Assembly: GCF_004366795.1 (NCBI RefSeq)
Contig: NZ_SORF01000001.1
Location: 186,001 to 250,000, forward strand
Length of the DNA stretch: 64,000 nt
Direction: 5' to 3'
Source of the DNA: Alicyclobacillus sacchari
GTDB taxonomy: Bacteria; Bacillota; Bacilli; Alicyclobacillales; Alicyclobacillaceae
In this document: piece by piece, positions 35,058 to 46,532 of the stretch
Numbering within the stretch: position 1 is the first letter of the stretch
Layout of the letters: the number at the start of each line of letters is the position of its first letter
Made by a program: the position numbers and the translations under genes
The notes under the pieces: generated by a model
Told to the model about the DNA's origin: nothing
The model's database searches: none
What the model saw: the letters and a program-made list of their open reading frames with translations, nothing else

Positions 35058-36518
35058 TCACTCCTCGCTTCTCTCGTCACGCATGTGCATTGGGCGCAAG
35101 GTTGGCAACAGAATAATGACCGTTGTGCCGCGGCCTTCGCGGCTGCGAACATAAATCTTCCCTTGATAGGCCTCAATCAGCTGTTTGCTGATGGCTAGTC
35201 CCAAGCCCGAGCCTTTACCGGTCGCCCGCGCCGCGTCCCCGCGATAAAACCGTTCAAAGATGTGCGGTAACACATCTGCGGGAATCCCTTCGCCGTTGTC
35301 ACTCACCGACACCCGCACCATCGGCCCTTCCTCGCGGGCCGCAAGCAGAAGCCAGCCGCCTTCGCGGGTATGGCGGATCGCGTTGTCGATCAGTCCCACC
35401 AAGACCTGACGAAGTCTATCCCGTTCGATCGCGACACGAGCGCCCGGCGTCAGGTGAACGTGTGCCTCCATGTCCAAGTCTGGGCGTAAAACCGCCGCGT
35501 CCTCGCTCAAACGAACAAACAGCTCTTCGAGCCCGCGTTGATCGATGCCTTCCGTGACCGGTGGCAACTTTTCCTCTTCGAGCCGCGACATGGTCAAAAG
35601 TTGATCGACCAACTTCTGAAGCCGCTCGACCTCAAGTACAATGTTACGAACCGCTGGCTCCCAAACGCGCGCATTCTTACTCCCCCAGCGCCGCAGCAAA
35701 TTGGCATGACCAGCGACAATCGCCAAGGGCGTCCGCAGTTCGTGTGAGGCATCAGCCATAAATCGGCGTTGCTCGTCGACCGCGTCATCAATGCGATCCA
35801 GCAGTTGATTGATGGACTGTTGCAAAGATGCGAGTTCTGGTGGCAATTGTTCAAACCGTAGGCGCCCAGCGCGCCGCCACTCGACTTGTTGGATCCCTGC
35901 CATCAGCCGTTGCAACGGCTGAAACCCCCTGCGCAGCAACACATACATACCACCGGCAAACAGAGCGACCACTGCCAGATCCATGACGACAAAGATGGTC
36001 AACATATGCAAGGTATCCTGACGCAAAGGGTCTGTCAGGCTATAAATCGCCAACACACCGCTTGCACCATTTTCAAAATGAACGCCCTCGGTTAGCGCGA
36101 TCACGCGATGAAACCCGCTGGCGTCGCGCCATTTGTACGGGTAGCTCCATTGCAGTTTGGAAAAGGCCTGTCCCTGTGGTTGGGGAGGGACGCGATTGGC
36201 GATTTGCTGTACAACATCGCTGTTGAAGACCGGGCTGTTGATTTGGAACAGCACGTTTCCCCCGTTATCTGTCAAGCGAATCACCGAGTCCGTTACGGCC
36301 ACATATCGATCCCAACTCGTGGTCACGGTCTGCGTGGCCAACTGGTCGACGCCTTGACCGAGGAGTGTCGCCATCTCGAGTTCCATGACGCGCTTATACG
36401 AGTTGAGGCTGGCCGTCGAGAAGGCTGCCATAAAGACGGTGGAGAACACGATGAAGACGATCGCGCACCAGCAAGTGCTCCAACGCAGCAAAGACGACTG
36501 CGTAGTACGACGACTCAT
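35058..36518 (-). CDS. Two-component sensor histidine kinase with HAMP domain
   Basis: 486 residues. Two membrane spans flank a large extracellular sensor (about residues 35-175). A HAMP linker follows (RRGFQPLQRLMAGIQQVEWR). Kinase motifs: FMADASHELRTPLAIVAGH, VGLIDNAIRHTREGG, VSDNGEGIPADVLPHIF, GSGLGLAISKQLIEAYQG. Start overlaps the response regulator stop by four bases. Partner: 36515-37177. Signal unknown. Confidence 0.93.
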   Translation of the reverse strand: MSRRTTQSSLLRWSTCWCAIVFIVFSTVFMAAFSTASLNSYKRVMELEMATLLGQGVDQLATQTVTTSWDRYVAVTDSVIRLTDNGGNVLFQINSPVFNSDVVQQIANRVPPQPQGQAFSKLQWSYPYKWRDASGFHRVIALTEGVHFENGASGVLAIYSLTDPLRQDTLHMLTIFVVMDLAVVALFAGGMYVLLRRGFQPLQRLMAGIQQVEWRRAGRLRFEQLPPELASLQQSINQLLDRIDDAVDEQRRFMADASHELRTPLAIVAGHANLLRRWGSKNARVWEPAVRNIVLEVERLQKLVDQLLTMSRLEEEKLPPVTEGIDQRGLEELFVRLSEDAAVLRPDLDMEAHVHLTPGARVAIERDRLRQVLVGLIDNAIRHTREGGWLLLAAREEGPMVRVSVSDNGEGIPADVLPHIFERFYRGDAARATGKGSGLGLAISKQLIEAYQGKIYVRSREGRGTTVIILLPTLRPMHMRDERSEE

Positions 36519-37177
36519 GTGTACACCTCAAGCCGATAACCTTGGCCGCGCACCGTTTTGATGTACTTTCGCTCCGGATCAAGCTTTTGGCGCAAATAGC
36601 CAATGTACACGTCGACCACATTGGTGTCTCCTGGCGTGTGAAATCCCCAAACTCGTTCGAGCAATTCGTTGCGAGAGCAGGTTTGATTGACATGTCGCAA
36701 GAGATAGACCAACAGGTCGTACTCGCGCGCGGTCAAGTCCACGTCCTTCCCGCGGTAAACGACGCGATGAAGGTCCATTTGGATGGTGGCATCGCCAAAC
36801 CGAAAGGTGGTGGACGCCGCCTCGTGCCGCCGTCGCAAGGCACGCATGCGCGCCCACAACTCTTCAATTGCAAACGGCTTCACGAGGTAGTCGTCGGCCC
36901 CGGCATTGAGCCCCTCGACGCGATCCGCAACCGATCCGCGTGCCGTCAGCATAATCAAAGGGACATTCGAGAACGCGCGGACCGCTTGACACAACTCGAT
37001 CCCGTTGATACCGGGCAACATAATGTCGACAAGCAACAAGTCATAGGATTGCTCGCGCGCGCGCGCAAGCCCTGCCTCCCCGTCGAGCGCCACATCGACT
37101 TCCACGCCTTGCAATTCCAACTCCAGCGTTACAAATTCGATCAATCCGGGCTCGTCTTCGACCAAGAGTACGCGCAT
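36515..37177 (-). CDS. OmpR-family response regulator
   Basis: 220 residues. Receiver with VEDE, phosphorylated Asp51 (LLLVDIMLPG) and DYLVKPFAIEE; winged helix from about residue 125 (LTAREYDLLVYLLRHVNQTC, IGYLRQKLD, YIKTVRGQGYRLE). Overlaps the following kinase gene by four bases. Confidence 0.94.
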   Translation of the reverse strand: MRVLLVEDEPGLIEFVTLELELQGVEVDVALDGEAGLARAREQSYDLLLVDIMLPGINGIELCQAVRAFSNVPLIMLTARGSVADRVEGLNAGADDYLVKPFAIEELWARMRALRRRHEAASTTFRFGDATIQMDLHRVVYRGKDVDLTAREYDLLVYLLRHVNQTCSRNELLERVWGFHTPGDTNVVDVYIGYLRQKLDPERKYIKTVRGQGYRLEVYT

Positions 37178-37199
37178 CGCCCATCACCCACTCCCCATC

Positions 37200-38111
37200 T
37201 TACCGCAAATCGCAATGAGGTGCCTCCGACTGCGCCGCGAGCCAAGTGACAAACGCCTGTACCGCTTGCGGCATCGTCGTCTGTTGGCGCACGACGAGCG
37301 TGACTGTGCGGGCACCGAGATCGACATCGGTCAACTCGACCGTGCACAGCCTCCCGGCGTGTACGTCGTCCGCAACCGCCGGCCAGGGAACGATAGCAAG
37401 ACCCATCCCTGCCTGGACAAATCGACTCATCGCTTCCAGACTGTCAGTCTCCATCAGAGGTAAAACTGGATCGGCGACACCCATGCGTGCAAACGTATCG
37501 TGCACCAACTGTCGCAAACCGGAGTCCGGATGCATCACCACCATCGGTTGTTGAGCGAGATCGGTCAGCATACAGGCGCGTCCGATGAGCGGATGGCCGG
37601 CAGGGGCAACGACGACCAAAGCATCGCACCAAAGCGGCGTCATCCACAAGTCGTCGCTCGCTGCGGGCGGCGTCGTCACAATGGCGGCATCGACCGTGCG
37701 TGCTTGTAGCCGCTCCATCGTCAATTTGGACGATCCAGTGATAACCTGAAAGCGCACGCGCGGATGTTGCCCTGCGTATTGCGCGAGAATCGATGGCAGT
37801 CTATACAGTGTGGGGGAGAGCCCTGCGCCGATTCGGATCAGCCCCGCGCTTGGATCCGCAAACTCGCGCAGTTCTTCGCGCAAACGCACTTCAAGCGCCT
37901 GCAGCTCACAGGCAAACGCGTACACACGCTCACCCGCGCCAGTCAGTGTCATGCGTTTGCCTGCGCGATCGAACAACGGTGCCCCGAGTTGACGTTCCAA
38001 CTGCTGCAACTGGCGAGTGACCGTCGGCTGTGTAGTGTGTAACACGCGCGCCGCCGCGGACAGCGTCTGGTGCTCGACCACGGCAAGCAACGTTCGATAC
38101 AAGACATCCAC
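37200..38111 (-). CDS. LysR-family transcriptional regulator
   Basis: 303 residues, GTG start (AGGTGATG upstream). N-terminal winged helix (LAVVEHQTLSAAARVLHTTQ, PTVTRQLQQLERQLGAPLF), then a substrate-binding-like effector domain (RIGAGLSPTLYRLPSILAQY). Divergent from purA, with a palindrome between them. Whether it controls purA or only itself is unknown. Confidence 0.9.
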   Translation of the reverse strand: MDVLYRTLLAVVEHQTLSAAARVLHTTQPTVTRQLQQLERQLGAPLFDRAGKRMTLTGAGERVYAFACELQALEVRLREELREFADPSAGLIRIGAGLSPTLYRLPSILAQYAGQHPRVRFQVITGSSKLTMERLQARTVDAAIVTTPPAASDDLWMTPLWCDALVVVAPAGHPLIGRACMLTDLAQQPMVVMHPDSGLRQLVHDTFARMGVADPVLPLMETDSLEAMSRFVQAGMGLAIVPWPAVADDVHAGRLCTVELTDVDLGARTVTLVVRQQTTMPQAVQAFVTWLAAQSEAPHCDLR

Positions 38112-38134
38112 CTTTTCATCACCTATACATCAGT

Positions 38135-38151
38135 TGTATCAAAATGATACA
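38135..38151. promoter_or_regulatory. Palindrome in the lysR-purA divergent promoter region
   Basis: TGTATCA-AAA-TGATACA, a perfect 7-bp inverted repeat with the T-N11-A core expected for LysR-type regulators, 24 bp before the lysR start and 74 bp before the purA start. Confidence 0.6.
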
Positions 38152-38224
38152 TATCATTCATTTTACACATAACAGAAAGAGACGTACACTGAAGCGTGTG
38201 AAAGCGATTCGAGGAGGTCATCCG

Positions 38225-39484
38225 ATGTTCCACGCGGTGATTGGAGCGCAATATGGCGACGAAGGCAAGGGCAAAATGGTCGACTATTTAGCCGAGTCTG
38301 CAGATATCGTCGTCCGCTATCAAGGCGGCGGCAATGCCGGCCATACCATTGTCAATGAGCACGGAAAATTCGCATTGCATTTGGTGCCCTCAGGCATTTT
38401 TCACAAGCATACGATCTCGGTACTGGGGGCAGGCGTCGTTCTCCACCCCGGTCAATTGGTGCAGGAACTGACGACGTTACAGGATGCAGGCATCGACACC
38501 AGCCGTTTCTTGATCTCGGAACGGGCGCACATGGTTCTGTCTTACCATCTTTGGCAAGACAGGTGGGAAGAAGAACAGCGCTCCAAGAAAGTCGGTACGA
38601 CACTGCAAGGTATCGGTCCTGCATACCAGGACAAAGTCGGTCGCTTTGGCCTTCAGGTGGGCGAACTTCGCGACGTAGAGCGCCTTCGCGAACGCTTGCA
38701 GGCTGCCTTTCAAGCAAAGTTGACGCGCATTCCGGCATTGGCGAACTATGGGACATGGGATGATGTGTGGTCGACTTTGATGGAAGCGCGTGATAAATTG
38801 GTGCCCTTTATCGCCGATACGACACCGCTCTTGTACGAAGCGTATCAACAAGACAAACATGTCGTGTTTGAAGGACAGCTTGGTATTATGCGCGATCTCG
38901 ACTGGGGAGTCTACCCGTTTGTCACCTCATCCAATCCTATCGCCGGTGGCATTGGCGCAGGCGCCGGTGTACCGCCCAGCGCGATTCGCAGAATTACTGG
39001 GATTTCCAAGGCGTACACCACCGCTGTCGGCGAAGGACCATTCCCAACTCGGTTGGACGACGACTATGGCCGATATTTGCAGGAAAAGGGACACGAATAC
39101 GGGGCCACGACTGGCCGACCACGCGCCTGCGGTTGGCTCGACATCCCGTCGCTCCGATATGGCGCATGGGTGAATGGCTATACCGAACTGGCCTTGATGA
39201 AACTCGACGTCCTCTCGGGGCTCGATGAGGTTCGCGTCGGCATCGCCTATGACAAGGGCGGATCGCGCTATGAATGGCCGCTGCCTGCTTATGAGATGGA
39301 ACAAGTCGTGCCGATCTACGAGTCTCTACCGGGCTGGCATGAAGATTTATCGACCTGTCGCCAGTTTGACGAGCTTCCTGCGAATGCCCGTGCATTTGTG
39401 GAGCAGATTGAGGCATGGGTAGGCATCCCGATCCGCTATATCAGCGTCGGCCCAGAAAGGGCGCAGACCATCGTACGAAGCTGA
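38225..39484 (+). CDS. purA: Adenylosuccinate synthetase, sequence-divergent form
   Basis: 419 residues from the ATG with GAGGAGG upstream; family length is about 430. Makes adenylosuccinate from IMP, aspartate and GTP (first step from IMP to AMP). Catalytic Asp and the GTP loop are in QYGDEGKGKMVDYL, catalytic His in GGGNAGHTIVNEHG, and GIGPAYQDKVGR and YPFVTSSN are intact. Two usually invariant stretches differ: FEGQLGIMRDLDWGVYP replaces the common FEGAQGxxLDxDxGTYP, and GRPRACGWLD replaces GRPRRCGW. It may therefore be a diverged paralogue or a lineage-specific form. Divergent LysR gene next door. Confidence 0.88.
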   Translation: MFHAVIGAQYGDEGKGKMVDYLAESADIVVRYQGGGNAGHTIVNEHGKFALHLVPSGIFHKHTISVLGAGVVLHPGQLVQELTTLQDAGIDTSRFLISERAHMVLSYHLWQDRWEEEQRSKKVGTTLQGIGPAYQDKVGRFGLQVGELRDVERLRERLQAAFQAKLTRIPALANYGTWDDVWSTLMEARDKLVPFIADTTPLLYEAYQQDKHVVFEGQLGIMRDLDWGVYPFVTSSNPIAGGIGAGAGVPPSAIRRITGISKAYTTAVGEGPFPTRLDDDYGRYLQEKGHEYGATTGRPRACGWLDIPSLRYGAWVNGYTELALMKLDVLSGLDEVRVGIAYDKGGSRYEWPLPAYEMEQVVPIYESLPGWHEDLSTCRQFDELPANARAFVEQIEAWVGIPIRYISVGPERAQTIVRS

Positions 39485-39511
39485 CGAATTGCGTTGTGAA
39501 TCCGAACGTCG

Positions 39512-39532
39512 GGCCAGCCTTCTGGGCTGGCC
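39512..39532 (+). terminator. Terminator hairpin after purA
   Basis: Eight-base stem GGCCAGCC/GGCTGGCC with a 5-base loop, followed by TCACTTCATT. It lies 27 bp after the purA stop. Confidence 0.6.
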
Positions 39533-39643
39533 TCACTTCATTCCCACCGAAATGGCAACTCCTCCGAAATTCTCTTGCAAATCCCTCGAAACTCAGGCTA
39601 TATATTTAATAGATCTGCTCACATAACGAGAGGGTTGGACAAC

Positions 39644-41062
39644 ATGAGAAAGCGTATTCACAGGGCGCTTTGGCCTGCTCTTGCGGCCGGCATTGCCCTC
39701 GCCGGCATCGCCTTTGGTTCCCGGTCAACTTCCCCAACATTTTCGGCATCCCTCATCCATAACCGCCCAGGGAGTATAGGTGCGGCCAATTTGGCGGATC
39801 GCAACCCAAACGCTTCGGCCCAAACGGCAGATTCCTCACGCGTTTCCTACGCGTATTCACCTGTACCTGCTGACTCCAGCATGGTGCGGTTCGAGGCTTT
39901 CGGTAGCGGCGTCACGAACGCGGACATCCAACGCGCAGAGGCCATTCTCAGTCGCGTGCACGCCGTCAGCCGCATCAGCAACTTTCTCGGCCTGCGGATG
40001 CATAAACCGGCGACGGTGTATCTCGTCAACAACGCGTCCTCCTACGCAAAATTGTTGAAACAAATTGGCGTTTCCGATGGTGATGCCAACAATCTGTCCC
40101 AGGATTCGAACGGGTTTACCTTGCGCAGCACGGTCATTATACCGTTATTTCAGAATACAAGTGATGACGATCTCGCCAATACATTGACACACGAACTGAC
40201 TCACGTCACCATCAATCAGAACATTGCGTCCCTGCCAAGTTGGATGAATGAAGGCATGGCTGTCTATATGGGATTCAATGGCCAAAAGGCGATCGAACCG
40301 CAGGCAGAATTCGAAGGCGATGAACGCGAATATGCCGAGGATATCCTTGACGTTGTTCAATCAGGATCACTTGTACCTTTGACAAACGATGAAGCCGCCA
40401 TTTTGTCGGGCTCGGAGACGTACGACTACGAGCTTCAAGACTGGCTCGCTGTCTGCGATCTCATCTCCAAGTTCGGCATTTCTTCGATAGCAAAGCTGGC
40501 CAACAACCTAACACACGAAAATCCTGATCAAGCATTTCAGTCGGCGTTCGGAGAAACAGTTCCGTCGTTTAATGCCAGCTTTACGAAACAGCTGCAAGCT
40601 GCTGTCAGGGCGAAAACAAATGGCGCATCGCTGAATATAACCATTCCCGCGGGATTTCAAGGTTCACTCCAGTTTTTGGCACCCAACCGCATCAAGTATG
40701 AAGCATTGAATGCGTCTCCAGGAAACTACAATATTAAGTGGAAAACAAATGGAGGACTGGCAAGTATTCTGCCAGCGGCAACTCCGCTTAAGAACGCACA
40801 ATCACCGGATCCATCCTCGGCGTACCTGTGGCTGACGTCGTCACACAAGCTGGTGTATCAAAATAAGACGGTGGCCGACTGTGGATTTCGCTTTGACTAC
40901 CAGTTTGGCTTATATGCCTTTGAAAGCGCATGGATCGATTTTACGAACGGCCAAGTCGCATATGTCACACAACCATCCCTCTTCGGTGTCACCATTCAAG
41001 ATGTCCAGGAGATAGGTCCGTCCAACCCGCTGTTGCCCATTCTGCGTGCGGAATGGGCGTGA
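39644..41062 (+). CDS. Secreted gluzincin-type metalloprotease (peptidase MA-like)
   Basis: 472 residues from the ATG (AGAGGG upstream). Signal peptide MRKRIHRALWPALAAGIALA; secreted. Zinc site LTHELTHVTINQN (HExxH) with the third ligand in WMNEGMAVYMG 24 residues on. About 200 further residues form a beta-rich C-terminal region of unknown role. Probably an extracellular or cell-surface protease. No neighbour suggests a substrate. Confidence 0.75.
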   Translation: MRKRIHRALWPALAAGIALAGIAFGSRSTSPTFSASLIHNRPGSIGAANLADRNPNASAQTADSSRVSYAYSPVPADSSMVRFEAFGSGVTNADIQRAEAILSRVHAVSRISNFLGLRMHKPATVYLVNNASSYAKLLKQIGVSDGDANNLSQDSNGFTLRSTVIIPLFQNTSDDDLANTLTHELTHVTINQNIASLPSWMNEGMAVYMGFNGQKAIEPQAEFEGDEREYAEDILDVVQSGSLVPLTNDEAAILSGSETYDYELQDWLAVCDLISKFGISSIAKLANNLTHENPDQAFQSAFGETVPSFNASFTKQLQAAVRAKTNGASLNITIPAGFQGSLQFLAPNRIKYEALNASPGNYNIKWKTNGGLASILPAATPLKNAQSPDPSSAYLWLTSSHKLVYQNKTVADCGFRFDYQFGLYAFESAWIDFTNGQVAYVTQPSLFGVTIQDVQEIGPSNPLLPILRAEWA

Positions 41063-41087
41063 CCCCGACTCTCTTCGATCCGCATTA

Positions 41088-41113
41088 GGGGCCGAGTCAA
41101 ACGTCTCGGCCCC
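41088..41113 (+). terminator. Terminator hairpin after the secreted protease gene
   Basis: Perfect 9-bp stem GGGGCCGAG/CTCGGCCCC with an 8-base loop, 25 bp after the stop. No T-run. The remaining bases up to 41347 are AT-rich and show nothing else I can name. Confidence 0.55.
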
Positions 41114-41347
41114 ACCCTGTATCCGGAAACACACACTGATCCCCATAAAACCCAACATTATTATCTACCATCCATTTCTTGCGTTCACATTTACAAAGTC
41201 TTCACAATCCGCATATGTCATCTTCACAATTGAGGCGTAACATTCACCTCGGAATACATCGATCACAATTGAAATGGTGCAAACTGTATCAGTGCTCATT
41301 GAAACGCTGACAGCGCAGACTCACTTATAGGCAAAGGAGCGACCAAC

Positions 41348-42736
41348 GTGTCCGTCAATTCCAGCGTTCTAGAGGCTTTTGACGAAAGTAAGCTCAATTC
41401 ATTTCATTGGAAAACCATTTTGACGGCAGGAATGGGCTTTTTCACAGATGCGTACGATCTCTTTATCATCGGTACGGTGACTGCGATTTTGACACCGATG
41501 TGGCACCTGACCACGACCCAGTTGTCGATACTCAACAGCACCTCATTGGCAGCAGCGGCGCTTGGTGCCTTGTTTTTCGGAAAGCTGATGGATTTGCTTG
41601 GCCGCAAGGCGATGTACGGAATCGAAGTGGCTATGCTCGCCGTGGGCGCCATTTTATCCGCATGTGCGCCATCCTTCATCTGGCTCGTCATCTTTCGATT
41701 TATTGTCGGCCTGGGCGTGGGCGGCGACTATCCAACCAGTTCCGTGATTATGACCGAGTATGCGAATCGCAAAAACCGCGGCTTTTTGGTGACGATGGTG
41801 TTTGCAATGCAGGGACTTGGCCTTCTGGCTGGTCCCTTGGTCGCTTCACTGTTGCTGTCCATCGGCATTCCGCATGCCATTGCCTGGCGCCTGATGCTCG
41901 GCCTAGGTGCAATCCCTGCCGCGTCCGTCATCTACTTGCGCCGAAAGATGCCTGAGACGCCGCGCTATCTGCTTGCCGTCAAACAGGATGCAAACCAGGC
42001 CGCAAGTGTCGCTTCGCACCTCACCGGCCAACGCGTCGGCGGCGGATCGTGGAATGGGAAGGTTGCGAAGCAAAGCATGTGGAGCCGCAAACATGTGGTT
42101 CGACTGATTGGTACGGCAGGTAGTTGGTTTTTAATCGATGTCGCGTTTTACGGCAACAGCGTCTCATCACAACTCATTTTAAAGGCTTTGCTCCCGCACG
42201 CAGCACTGGTGACAACAACGCTGGTGGCAACGGCCATCTTCCTCGTCGCCGCGGTTCCTGGTTATTTCGTGGCAGCGGGCTTGATGGACAAAATTGGACG
42301 CAAAACGATACAAAGCGTTGGCTTTGTTGTCATGGCCTGTGCGTATGCAGCCATTTTTCTCGTACCGTCCATTGCAAAATTGCCGCTTGTGTTTCTGATT
42401 GTCTACGCCATCAGTTACTTTTTCATCGAATTTGGGCCCAACACCACGACGTTCCTGGTTCCGTCGGAGGTGTTTCCAACTAACCTGCGCGGAACTGCGC
42501 ACGGAATGTCGGCAGCAGGCGGCAAGATTGGAGCATTTCTCGGCGCGTTCATCCTGCCTGGCATTCTCAAGGCCTCAGGGCTCAATGTCACGATGGGCAT
42601 GTTGGCGGGCGTTGCACTCTTAGGCGCCATATTGACTTTGGCTGCCGTCCCGGAGATGAAACAGCGTTCGCTCGAAGACAACGAGGAAATGCAACCGTCA
42701 GCAGCCTCAGCGTCGCCGCGGCACAGCGTGAGCTAA
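41348..42736 (+). CDS. MFS transporter, phosphate/sugar-type
   Basis: 462 residues, 12 membrane spans. AGMGFFTDAYDLFIIGTVTA resembles the N-terminus of phosphate:H+ symporters, followed by the MFS motif GKLMDLLGRKAMYGIEVAML and RFIVGLGVGGDYPTSSVIMT, and in the second half GLMDKIGRKTIQSVGF. The GTG start has AAAGGAG upstream. Substrate unknown. Inorganic phosphate is suggested only by the N-terminal likeness. Confidence 0.85.
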   Translation: MSVNSSVLEAFDESKLNSFHWKTILTAGMGFFTDAYDLFIIGTVTAILTPMWHLTTTQLSILNSTSLAAAALGALFFGKLMDLLGRKAMYGIEVAMLAVGAILSACAPSFIWLVIFRFIVGLGVGGDYPTSSVIMTEYANRKNRGFLVTMVFAMQGLGLLAGPLVASLLLSIGIPHAIAWRLMLGLGAIPAASVIYLRRKMPETPRYLLAVKQDANQAASVASHLTGQRVGGGSWNGKVAKQSMWSRKHVVRLIGTAGSWFLIDVAFYGNSVSSQLILKALLPHAALVTTTLVATAIFLVAAVPGYFVAAGLMDKIGRKTIQSVGFVVMACAYAAIFLVPSIAKLPLVFLIVYAISYFFIEFGPNTTTFLVPSEVFPTNLRGTAHGMSAAGGKIGAFLGAFILPGILKASGLNVTMGMLAGVALLGAILTLAAVPEMKQRSLEDNEEMQPSAASASPRHSVS

Positions 42737-42795
42737 CAACGCGGTTACCTTTGGGAGAGACATGCGGCATCGGATTATGATGGAGGGATTGTACG

Positions 42796-43146
42796 TTGAA
42801 TTCGACGGCGAAGGATACGTTACAAGGCACGGCTTGGGAAGGGCTGGCAGTTTTATGTGAACGGCAGAGACTGCGAATCGTGCAGGAGTTGGCGAACGGA
42901 GAGCGCTGTGCAGCAGAACTAAGTGCCACCTTAGGTATACGCCAGAACACCCTGTCACACCACATCAAAATGCTGCGCGATTATGATTTGATTCGCGTCC
43001 GCCGTGACGCGGATGACCAGCGATGGTTGTATTACCGCATTAACGATGCGAAGCTCAGACGACTGGGTCACACGCTGACGCGTCTGGCAGACAGCGCAAA
43101 GTCGGCAGACGAGGTAGGCGGGCAAAGCAAAGCCGAAGCGACATAA
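42796..43146 (+). CDS. ArsR-family transcriptional regulator
   Basis: 116 residues from a TTG with GGAGG nine bases upstream. Winged helix CERQRLRIVQELANGERCAA, LGIRQNTLSHHIKMLRDYDL, then DDQRWLYYRINDAKLRRLG. Lacks the CVC metal motif seen in the ArsR at 14162, so its ligand is unclear. It follows the MFS gene by 59 bp and may control it. Confidence 0.85.
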   Translation: MNSTAKDTLQGTAWEGLAVLCERQRLRIVQELANGERCAAELSATLGIRQNTLSHHIKMLRDYDLIRVRRDADDQRWLYYRINDAKLRRLGHTLTRLADSAKSADEVGGQSKAEAT

Positions 43147-43157
43147 GTCCTTATATC

Positions 43158-43191
43158 AAGGGCCTTGGCGAGACGAATCGCCAAGGCCCTT
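43158..43191. terminator. Bidirectional terminator hairpin between the ArsR-type gene and gapA
   Basis: Perfect 14-bp stem (AAGGGCCTTGGCGA with TCGCCAAGGCCCTT, 6-base loop), placed between convergent genes. Confidence 0.75.
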
Positions 43192-43250
43192 TCTCGATGT
43201 GTCGGTTCCATCGTTATCGACGAATCCGACTGTGTTTAATTCAAATTGAC

Positions 43251-45310
<2,060 letters not shown>

Positions 45311-45362
45311 AGCGCTTCTCCTCAACATGCCGCCCATGGTCCACGGGTCGGTACGTCGCTGG

Positions 45363-45398
45363 GACACCTTACGTCCCCGCGATCCAAATATCGTCCCA
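45363..45398 (-). promoter_or_regulatory. CggR operator
   Basis: Minus strand reads TGGGAC-N6-TGGA-N4-GGGGAC-N6-TGTC. The B. subtilis operator is CGGGAC-N6-TGTC-N4-CGGGAC-N6-TGTC, so spacing is exact with four base differences. Located directly downstream of the -10 box. Confidence 0.75.
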
Positions 45399-45406
45399 TC
45401 ACTTGT

Positions 45407-45435
45407 AGTGTAGCGTCTTTACCAGGGTTGCGCAA
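45407..45435 (-). promoter_or_regulatory. cggR-gapA promoter
   Basis: Minus strand: -35 TTGCGC (45430-45435), 17-bp spacer, -10 TACACT (45407-45412); the CggR operator begins 8 bp downstream of the -10 box. Confidence 0.65.
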
Positions 45436-45452
45436 TGCCTACCAAATCGCGT

Positions 45453-46415
45453 TTATATCTTGCGCAACTGCACCTCTTGTACCCGATGTCCCTCTCCTTT
45501 ATGTAAAATCAACTGCGCGCGCGGCTTGGTGGGCAATATGTTTTCCCGGAGATTTTTTGCATTAATATCTTCCCAAATACGCGACGCCGTCGCCTCGGCT
45601 TCCGCATCGGTCAGCGATGCGTAGCGATGGAAATAGGACTCAGGATTGCGAAACGCGGTTTGTCGCAATGTGAAGAAACGCGTGATGTACCATTGGCGAA
45701 TTAACCGCTCCGGAGCGTCGACGTAGATGGAGAAATCGAAGAAGTCGGACACAAATATGTTCATGCGTCGGGGCACGTGACCGACCGTTGTCTGCAGGAC
45801 ATTGAGTCCCTCTAAAATGACGATATCAGGCTGTCGCACGACGATTTTCTCGGACGAGACAATATCATACGCGAGATGGGAATACACCGGTGCTTCGACG
45901 ATCGGCTTTCCTGACTTGACGTCGGCCAAAAATTGAATGAGCCGCCGCGTGTCGTAACTCTCCGGAAACCCTTTACGATGCATGATTCCACGGCGCTCCA
46001 ACTCGGCATTTGGGAACAAAAACCCATCTGTTGTGACGAGATCGACCTTCGGATGATTGGGCCAGCGCGATAAGAGGGCTTGGATAATGCGTGCCGTCGT
46101 ACTTTTGCCGACGGCGACACTACCTGCGATCCCGATGATATAGGGAACTTTGGTGCCAGTGTGACCGAGGAACTCGTGGGTCGCTTCGTATAGGTTTTGC
46201 GTCGCGCCCACGTACAGGTTGAGCAGTCTGGATAAAGGAAGATAAACGTCCTCCACTTCGTCCAGCGACACTCGCTCGTTGATCCCGTGCAACCGCGCTA
46301 AGTCTTCTTCCTGTAATAAAAGCGGCGTGGACGCGCGCAGTTGTCGCCACTCCTTGCGTGAGAACGATATAAAAGGACTAAAGCGATTCGCGTTGGAGAC
46401 CTGTTCTTGTCCCAT
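45453..46415 (-). CDS. coaA: Pantothenate kinase, type I
   Basis: 320 residues from the ATG with GGAGG six bases upstream. P-loop [17 protein letters not shown], then [35 protein letters not shown] and [10 protein letters not shown], all typical of bacterial type I CoaA. Phosphorylates pantothenate in the first committed step of coenzyme A synthesis. Stands alone between cggR-gapA and an ABC exporter. Confidence 0.95.
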   Translation of the reverse strand: MGQEQVSNANRFSPFISFSRKEWRQLRASTPLLLQEEDLARLHGINERVSLDEVEDVYLPLSRLLNLYVGATQNLYEATHEFLGHTGTKVPYIIGIAGSVAVGKSTTARIIQALLSRWPNHPKVDLVTTDGFLFPNAELERRGIMHRKGFPESYDTRRLIQFLADVKSGKPIVEAPVYSHLAYDIVSSEKIVVRQPDIVILEGLNVLQTTVGHVPRRMNIFVSDFFDFSIYVDAPERLIRQWYITRFFTLRQTAFRNPESYFHRYASLTDAEAEATASRIWEDINAKNLRENILPTKPRAQLILHKGEGHRVQEVQLRKI

Positions 46416-46532
46416 GATTCGCCTCCGATAGTACCGCTTACAATGTTTAAGCCCGGCCATGAAGCCGGGCCAGTGCAAAGTATACATGGTTCGACCGGTA
46501 AACAGAAGAGAGACGCTGTCCCTTCTTCGTCC

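Noticed and set aside
38225-39484. PurZ (2-aminoadenine pathway) instead of PurA.
   Set aside because: PurZ replaces the catalytic Asp of the GDEGKG loop. Here the Asp is present.
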